Positions 21,774 through 26,559 of a DNA stretch of 26,559 nucleotides are shown piece after piece. The position numbers were made by a program, and so were the translations under genes. The notes under the pieces are model-generated. The model did no database searches, was not told where the DNA came from, and worked only from the letters and a program-made list of their open reading frames with translations. The DNA comes from a virus, in IMG/VR virus record IMGVR_UViG_3300046466_000181, positions 1-26,559 of that record, one strand, 5' to 3'. How positions within the stretch are numbered: the stretch's first letter is position 1; each line of letters starts with the position of its first letter.

Positions 21774-23947
21774 TATCTTCTTCCGTCTGGTTGCGTGTCT
21801 AATCTAAACGTACCAAGTTTCCAACTTTGATTAGCAGCTGTATTAGCTATTTTCAAAGACATGGCTCTTGCTCTTGCACGTGTATCTACTTTATCAGTAG
21901 AACTGGTAATTGTAAAGGGTCCAAGTGGTGAGCTTGCTTGTGAGCTATTTGGATAGTTTCTGAGCTGTAATGTTACTTGAGTATTACCTGTTTGTGATAA
22001 AAAGTCAGGTATAAATCTTCTAATTTTCATAATGAATTCACCATCTCCTTGGAATGTTGCAACACCTGTTTGTTGACCTTGTCTAGATCTTTGTGCTGTA
22101 ATATCAAAGTCTCCTGATTCAATGTTTGATGTAATTACATTTATACCATTTGCTAATGCTTCATCAGTTCCTTTTTCGTGCTCAAAATATATTGTACTTC
22201 CTTCAGTATTACCAACAACATCAAATGATGCATCATCACTTGCAGTAAAACTAGTTGCGTGTGGTAAACCAAATACAGAAGAATCTTGCCATGTACCTCT
22301 TGATAAAGTCCCTGTAGTCCATACAGGTCTTTGTGCAGTTGAGTCCATATAATTATAGGTTACACATCTATTAATTACAGTTGAACTTTCTGTGCAATAG
22401 AACCAAGTAATTTCCCCAAACAAATTATTTAACCCAACATTAATTAATTGGTTAGCTGTTGTATTTAAATCATCATAAACAAAATCTTCTACCAAACAAA
22501 TCATAGTCTCCAAATTACCAGAGTATTTAAAGAAACCGTTTTCTGAAAACCAATATGCAGCACCATCAACTTCTAATGCAGCGTTCTGTCCAATCAATCC
22601 ACAGTTAGTTCCTACTTGTTGAAAACCAAAAGTAAAAGGTTGACCAATAAATCTCATAGTAAATAAAGATGTGTCTGTCCAAACATAGATTGCATCTCTA
22701 CCTCTAACCGCACCTACAATTTTAGATCCATCAGCTAGTCTTTGAAAACCTGCTGTGTTAACTGCTGTTGGTTGATAAGTATTAATATCTTCTCTATTTG
22801 AGAATCTAATAAACATTTCATCTTGTGTAGAAGGTGTTCCTATAGTTTCTTCTGTGCCAAAAAATACTAAGTGTCTATCAGGTGTTGATACTAACATATC
22901 ACGTGATGCTGTTGGTGCACCTGAAATAATAGTTGCTCTATTAGTTACGGCATTTGTTGCATTAGAGTCCCATTCAAATACTTGTGCATTATGAATTAGT
23001 GCAATTACTTTATCACCAAAGTTATCAATAGACCATAAACCAGGATCAACAACTAAGTCACCTGATGCAGCTTCACCCCATGCGATGTAATCTGAACTAT
23101 TAAGTACGGTTGCACCATTAGAGTGTGTTGCAGCTGTTGTATTTCTAACCCCTCTTGTAACACCGGTTAAAGTATTTGTTGATATCCCTGTGTATGAAAT
23201 TTCTTCTGAACCTATTTGTATAAAGTTTGTACCTGATGTTGGAAACAAGGATGCATCTGTTAATACAATAGTTGTTGTAACTGCATTAATACCACCATTT
23301 AAAGTTGTAGTTGCTTCACCTGTCACAGTTCCACCCCAAGAAGCTAATCCCCAACCGAAGCCCGGTAATTGTTCTGCAGGTCCTACTGGATAATAATGTT
23401 GAACTCTAATACCACCAGATGTTGTAGCACCTGATCCAGTCTCATTAGATGGCATTGTAATAGTTAAAGTTGTTCCTGTTGGCACACTTGTTACCATAAA
23501 TTTTTTATCATCAAAGTCTGATGCTGAAAAATTAGAATTAGTTATTGCTGTAAAATTATCTAAAAGAATAATATCGTTTTCTTGAATGTTATGATCCGTG
23601 CTAAATGTTATTGTAACAGTTGCAGAACCGTTCGTTGTACTGAATGCATTGGTTAATGTTGTTGTAGTTTTAATCGGATGAATGTCGTAAAATACACCAC
23701 CTGTGTAAGCGTATAAAATTCTGTTTGTACCTATGATTGCAAACTTGTTACCAGACTTGTTAACTAAATGATGTAAAGCTCTTGCAGCTCCTGTAAGTTT
23801 TGATTCACCTAATTGTGACCAACCACCAATTTTTTCAGGTGTACCATATCTAAACCTTACGTTATCTCCACCAACCCATTGTCCTTCAGCTGTGGTTTCT
23901 GTAATCTGTTTATTGAATCCAGGTTGAAAACCTATCTTTTGTAGCAT
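21773..23947 (-). CDS. Large tail or stabilisation protein (724 aa)
   Basis: Rich in beta-strand sequence and Thr/Gly/Asn. Diagnostic opening is QPGFNKQITETTAEGQWVGG and RFRYGTPEKIGGWSQLG, which resembles the tail nozzle/stabilisation proteins of P22- and T7-like phages (gp10 or gp12 role). Later blocks include VVDPGLWSIDNFGDKVIALI, LVSTPDRHLVFFG, RFSNREDINTYQPT, GRDAIYVWTDTSLFTMRFIG and GAAYWFSENGFFKYSGN, which look like repeating blades of a beta-propeller. The C-terminal part (RQGQQTGVATFQGDGEFIMK) is another beta domain. The ATG is preceded by GGAG at four bases. It starts the virion set after the oxygenases. Confident as a tail protein, less so for the exact subunit. Confidence 0.8.
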   Translation of the reverse strand: MLQKIGFQPGFNKQITETTAEGQWVGGDNVRFRYGTPEKIGGWSQLGESKLTGAARALHHLVNKSGNKFAIIGTNRILYAYTGGVFYDIHPIKTTTTLTNAFSTTNGSATVTITFSTDHNIQENDIILLDNFTAITNSNFSASDFDDKKFMVTSVPTGTTLTITMPSNETGSGATTSGGIRVQHYYPVGPAEQLPGFGWGLASWGGTVTGEATTTLNGGINAVTTTIVLTDASLFPTSGTNFIQIGSEEISYTGISTNTLTGVTRGVRNTTAATHSNGATVLNSSDYIAWGEAASGDLVVDPGLWSIDNFGDKVIALIHNAQVFEWDSNATNAVTNRATIISGAPTASRDMLVSTPDRHLVFFGTEETIGTPSTQDEMFIRFSNREDINTYQPTAVNTAGFQRLADGSKIVGAVRGRDAIYVWTDTSLFTMRFIGQPFTFGFQQVGTNCGLIGQNAALEVDGAAYWFSENGFFKYSGNLETMICLVEDFVYDDLNTTANQLINVGLNNLFGEITWFYCTESSTVINRCVTYNYMDSTAQRPVWTTGTLSRGTWQDSSVFGLPHATSFTASDDASFDVVGNTEGSTIYFEHEKGTDEALANGINVITSNIESGDFDITAQRSRQGQQTGVATFQGDGEFIMKIRRFIPDFLSQTGNTQVTLQLRNYPNSSQASSPLGPFTITSSTDKVDTRARARAMSLKIANTAANQSWKLGTFRLDTQPDGRR

Positions 23948-23964
23948 ATGACTCCATTATAATA

Positions 23965-24615
23965 CTATTTAATACCTGATGGTAGACCTAACATAGGTCT
24001 TCCGTCAAATCTATTTTTATCAGCAAATGGGCCGTTTACATGATTATAATGTAAGAATACTTGGCCACATATGTTCCCGTCAAAAGGCTCTCGCCAATGT
24101 TCGAGTTCGCAACCACTATATACTAACATATCCCCTACTTCAAGCAAGACTTTCGTACCTGCTGGAGCGTTGGGTTTTACAATATTTTGTCTTTCATTAA
24201 CAACATTATTAGCACCTGTACCGTCTATAAATATAGGCCAAGGATCTCCACCTAAATTAAGTGTTGTAGATATTTCACAAGATGGTCTATCTTTGTGTCT
24301 ATGTAAACAATCACCTTTTTTATAGGCTCTAGTGTAAGAATAAGTTGGTATCAAATCTAAGCCTGTATGTTTCTTCATAACAGGCAACATTTTAACTAGT
24401 AATGTATCCATTACAAAATCACCATAACACGAATAGGTATTTGGTATTTGTTGATCTGTCCATGTTCCAAGGATCGGGGACTGTGAGTGTATGTTATGTT
24501 CATACATAAATCTTGTTGCATCTCTTTTAAGTAGTAAATAATTTAAGGCAAAGTTAGCTAGATCGTATGATACAGCGCTTTTGATTACTTGATATTTATT
24601 AGTTTGAAATGTCAT
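23965..24615 (-). CDS. 2-oxoglutarate/Fe(II) oxygenase A (216 aa)
   Basis: Double-stranded beta-helix dioxygenase. RAYKKGDCLHRHKDRPSCEI (residues 96-115) holds the metal ligands H107 and D109 as HxD. The strand region VLLEVGDMLVYSGCELEHWR supplies the distal H173. The end of the core is GQVFLHYNHVNG. Enzymes of this class couple 2-oxoglutarate decarboxylation to hydroxylation of proteins, nucleic acids or small molecules, and the substrate cannot be told. The usual Arg/Lys ten residues after the distal His is not obvious, R175 being the nearest. It overlaps the next oxygenase by ATGA and lies 17 bases upstream of the tail gene, so it is co-expressed with virion proteins. Confidence 0.82.
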   Translation of the reverse strand: MTFQTNKYQVIKSAVSYDLANFALNYLLLKRDATRFMYEHNIHSQSPILGTWTDQQIPNTYSCYGDFVMDTLLVKMLPVMKKHTGLDLIPTYSYTRAYKKGDCLHRHKDRPSCEISTTLNLGGDPWPIFIDGTGANNVVNERQNIVKPNAPAGTKVLLEVGDMLVYSGCELEHWREPFDGNICGQVFLHYNHVNGPFADKNRFDGRPMLGLPSGIK

Positions 24616-25202
24616 ACAAACATACCTTTCTGTAAAAAATTAAATGATACTGATATTCTTATATCATTAGATTGATTAGGATCAACACAATGCATTAACC
24701 AGGATGGAAACATAATACATCTTCCAGCAATAGGTTCGTAATGTGTTTCTCTAAATAGTCTTGGAGGTACTGGACCTTTTTTCTGATTTGGTCTAACCAT
24801 TGCAGCTGATGCTCTTGGATCATCTATTTTTAAATGTCCTGAGTTCTTAGGTGCTTTAATATAATATACACCTGACCATAGTGAATTAGGGTGTTGATGT
24901 GCTCTGTTCATTCCACCTGGTGGATTTATATTAGCCCACATATTACCTAATACAGGTTCACTATCTAAATGTTCTTGTTCGTATATTGTTTTTTGACATG
25001 CATATAACATATCAACTAGTTTTTTATATTCAGGTAACTCAGCCATGTTTGTAGGTGAATGCCAACCTTGTACATTAGTTCTTGTTATACCTTTATCTTG
25101 TTTAGACCATGCTACAATATCTCTTTCCAATTCTTGATTTAAGGTTGGGTGTTCTATGTCTGCAATATAGATAGGTGTTGGAAAATGTAAATCTCTATGC
25201 AT
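24612..25202 (-). CDS. 2-oxoglutarate/Fe(II) oxygenase B, TIGR02466-type (196 aa)
   Basis: Contains the family signature NINPPGGMNRAHQHPNSLWS (91-110) followed directly by GVYYIKAP, with H102 and H104 candidate metal ligands. LKIDDPRASA (125-134) follows. MFPSWLMHCVDPNQ (164-177) supplies H171, and RISVSFNF (182-189) has R182, which would bind 2-oxoglutarate. This is the pattern of the putative 2OG-Fe(II) oxygenase family seen in many marine phages. Substrate unknown. It shares TAATG with the upstream oxygenase and ATGA with the downstream one, so all are translated together. It is clearly a different subfamily from its neighbours, which argues against recent tandem duplication. Confidence 0.85.
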   Translation of the reverse strand: MHRDLHFPTPIYIADIEHPTLNQELERDIVAWSKQDKGITRTNVQGWHSPTNMAELPEYKKLVDMLYACQKTIYEQEHLDSEPVLGNMWANINPPGGMNRAHQHPNSLWSGVYYIKAPKNSGHLKIDDPRASAAMVRPNQKKGPVPPRLFRETHYEPIAGRCIMFPSWLMHCVDPNQSNDIRISVSFNFLQKGMFV

Positions 25203-25786
25203 TATTTAAATGGTGTTCCTCCAAACCACATAACAAGTGATTGTCTTCTACCTCGTGTCACAGGTTTTACTCTATGTCTTATAAATGAAGCAAAGAATAC
25301 TGCGTGTCCCTGTTTTATTTTTGCAATTTTACCTTCAGCCATTAATTCCAAGTCTCCTCCTTCAAACTCTGATTCAGGAGAAAGTAGACAAGTCATAGAT
25401 ATTTTTCTAACAGGTGGTTCGTGTGCACAGTTTACATCATTATCTACATGCCATTCGTAAAAACCACCTTCTGGATATTCTGTGTATTGTGCCATCTCTG
25501 TGATAGTCATTCCATCAAAACCAAAATGATTACCATTTGTGGTTTTCATAATTTGTTCAATGTCTTTGTACATCTCTGGTGTTTTAGAAAATGGTATCCA
25601 ACTGATATGTGAAGTTCTAGTTTTAGTATCAATTACTCCACCTTTAATACCTTTTGCATTTCCAACTCCTGCATCGTTTCTAGGTTCAGCACGTCCTGCA
25701 GCAATAATCATTTTACATTGTTCAGGTGTAAAGATTGGTTGTGTAGTTTCTACTATATAAGATTTCCAACGTGGCTCTGTTATCAT
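25202..25786 (-). CDS. 2-oxoglutarate/Fe(II) oxygenase C, PKHD-type hydroxylase (194 aa)
   Basis: Has all elements of the PKHD (PiuC-like) subfamily: YEWHVDND (110-117) with H113 and D115, RKISMTCLLS (127-136), EGGDLEL (142-148), AVFFASFIRHRVKPVTRGRR (162-181) with distal H171, and R181 as the probable 2-oxoglutarate ligand before SLVMWFGG. This class hydroxylates amino-acid side chains or small molecules. The physiological substrate here cannot be read. Length is slightly below the family norm (about 220), with no C-terminal extension. It begins one base after the stop of the next gene upstream. All catalytic residues are intact, so an active enzyme is expected. Confidence 0.9.
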   Translation of the reverse strand: MITEPRWKSYIVETTQPIFTPEQCKMIIAAGRAEPRNDAGVGNAKGIKGGVIDTKTRTSHISWIPFSKTPEMYKDIEQIMKTTNGNHFGFDGMTITEMAQYTEYPEGGFYEWHVDNDVNCAHEPPVRKISMTCLLSPESEFEGGDLELMAEGKIAKIKQGHAVFFASFIRHRVKPVTRGRRQSLVMWFGGTPFK

Positions 25787-25787
25787 A

Positions 25788-26366
25788 TTAATATCCGTAT
25801 TCTACCCATCCTGTTATTATATATTTATCATTTGATAAAGGTGGGTTGCCTCTATGAATGTGTGTAAATTGTGAAGGCCAAACTAATAGTGTATTTTTTT
25901 CAGGTTTAAACCTACACTTTTGATATAAAAATTCTGTCTCTCCACCTTCTGCAACATCATTAAGATAAACCATAAAAGCTAGTATTCTATTTCTTGCTTT
26001 CATCTCAGCATTTTCACAATGCCAAAAATGATAACCTTCACCTACTTTGGTTTTTTGAATTTTTACTTCTAATATATTATGCGTTGCTAATTTTTTTAAA
26101 TAAGAATATTTTTGTACATACAGAGGATAAACATCTTTAAAAAACATATCTATAAAAGGTTTGTTGTTATAAGTCATTGAAACATTAGTATCTCTAATAG
26201 TATCGATTGCATTATCAGATACTAACATCTCATCTTCTCGTCTTGGATATACTGCACCTTGTTGTTCACATTTGTTAAAGTAATTTGTATAATCATCTAT
26301 CAATTCATTAGGCATAAAATTTTTAAATAACCCTATGTGATTATCTATGTAATATTGTTTGTCCAT
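25788..26366 (-). CDS. 2-oxoglutarate/Fe(II) oxygenase D, prolyl-4-hydroxylase-like (192 aa)
   Basis: Core is GEGYHFWHCENAE (109-121), AFMVYLNDVAEGGETEFLYQ (130-149), FKPEKNTLLVWPSQFTHIHRG (153-173) and KYIITGW (181-187). This is the layout of prolyl-4-hydroxylase-like enzymes. The metal pair is H116 and E118 (HxE in place of HxD), a known variant that some relatives share. H169 or H171 is the distal ligand, and K181 binds 2-oxoglutarate. The presumed target is a Pro or other residue in a protein, but this is not shown. The gene is coupled by TAATG to the truncated oxygenase upstream. It is unlike the other four in sequence. Confidence 0.88.
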   Translation of the reverse strand: MDKQYYIDNHIGLFKNFMPNELIDDYTNYFNKCEQQGAVYPRREDEMLVSDNAIDTIRDTNVSMTYNNKPFIDMFFKDVYPLYVQKYSYLKKLATHNILEVKIQKTKVGEGYHFWHCENAEMKARNRILAFMVYLNDVAEGGETEFLYQKCRFKPEKNTLLVWPSQFTHIHRGNPPLSNDKYIITGWVEYGY

Positions 26367-26559
26367 TAACTAGCACCTCTGTTTTTTATTGGATCAAATT
26401 GTACGTCACAGTTTGCAGCTAGAGTTCGTCTCACTTCATCTGTCCCATTAAATGGATATACACAGTGTCTCATATCATAAGGAAAAATATAAAAATCTCT
26501 AAGGTCCATGGGTGGTTGATAATCTATCTTTGCAAACTGACCATTAGCTGCGCCTAATA
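26366..26559 (-). CDS. 2-oxoglutarate/Fe(II) oxygenase E, C-terminal part only
   Basis: Sixty-three residues of the C-terminus are visible. The 5' part lies beyond the window. The segment DLRDFYIFPYDMRHCVYPFN, then GTDEVRRTLAANCDVQFDP, matches the C-terminal half of a phage 2OG-Fe(II) oxygenase: the distal metal His in RHCVYPF and an Arg nine to thirteen residues later (VRR) for 2-oxoglutarate, followed by the last core strand. The HxD half is missing only because of the window edge. The stop overlaps the start of the next oxygenase as TAATG. It would be the fifth such gene in a row. Confidence 0.75.
   Translation of the reverse strand, partial: LGAANGQFAKIDYQPPMDLRDFYIFPYDMRHCVYPFNGTDEVRRTLAANCDVQFDPIKNRGAS

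Noticed and set aside
1-26559. tRNA genes, CRISPR array, insertion sequence or integration site
   Set aside because: No cloverleaf-like gap sequence, no spaced direct repeats, no transposase or integrase; non-coding gaps are nearly all under 80 bases and accounted for.

Overview
The window is about 26.6 kb of AT-rich, gene-dense DNA that reads as part of a lytic-looking marine bacteriophage genome. Nearly everything is on the minus strand, genes overlap by 1-8 bases, and many small conserved proteins resemble those I associate with short-tailed phages of SAR11 (HTVC010P-like or uvMED-like podoviruses) and with marine cyanophages. That affiliation comes from gene content and base composition. 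I could not run a similarity search. No terminase, portal, major capsid, integrase or phage RNA polymerase is visible, so the window is an incomplete genome. Both ends cut through genes.

Layout from left to right. Bases 1-533 (minus) hold a small ribbon-helix-helix regulator and two truncated genes that overlap in different frames. Bases 599-838 (plus) encode one small exported Cys protein. Bases 835-3917 (minus) are a host-exit and small-protein cassette: an M15 peptidase (endolysin candidate), several one-span membrane or coiled-coil proteins, a secreted Cys protein, a basic mini-protein and a zinc-ribbon protein. Bases 3924-10591 (minus) are the replication module: a family A DNA polymerase with Leu at the '762' position, a DUF3310 protein, an SF1 UvrD-like helicase, an archaeo-eukaryotic-type primase with a four-Cys C-terminal domain, a probable nucleic-acid-associated protein and a coiled-coil protein. 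A strong sigma70-like promoter (10630-10657) with an inverted repeat across its -10 box drives the module. A candidate H-type RNA pseudoknot lies between the primase gene and the gene upstream of it.

Bases 11053-11118 form a divergent promoter region. A palindromic TATATA there can serve as the -10 box for both strands. To its right the only large plus-strand gene, a SNF2-like helicase (11119-12552), meets a minus-strand membrane mini-protein tail to tail. A minus-strand terminator (12769-12794) closes the structural operon. Bases 12814-23947 (minus) encode virion proteins: a 1339-residue putative internal protein, a Q/A/G-rich internal protein, Gly-rich conserved proteins, small conserved virion proteins, a 490-residue protein ending in a Hedgehog/intein (Hint) domain, and a 724-residue tail protein. 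Bases 23965-26559 (minus) hold five consecutive, mutually different 2-oxoglutarate/Fe(II) oxygenase genes, the last cut by the window edge.

How it works together: the late operon is transcribed leftward, from the oxygenases through tail and internal proteins to the terminator. The replication operon starts at the 10.6 kb promoter and runs on into the host-exit genes, because no terminator is seen between them. Stop and start codons overlap as TAATG or ATGA at about fifteen junctions, so translational coupling is widespread. The most notable items are the oxygenase battery, the Hint-bearing virion protein, the intergenic pseudoknot and the symmetric divergent promoter.
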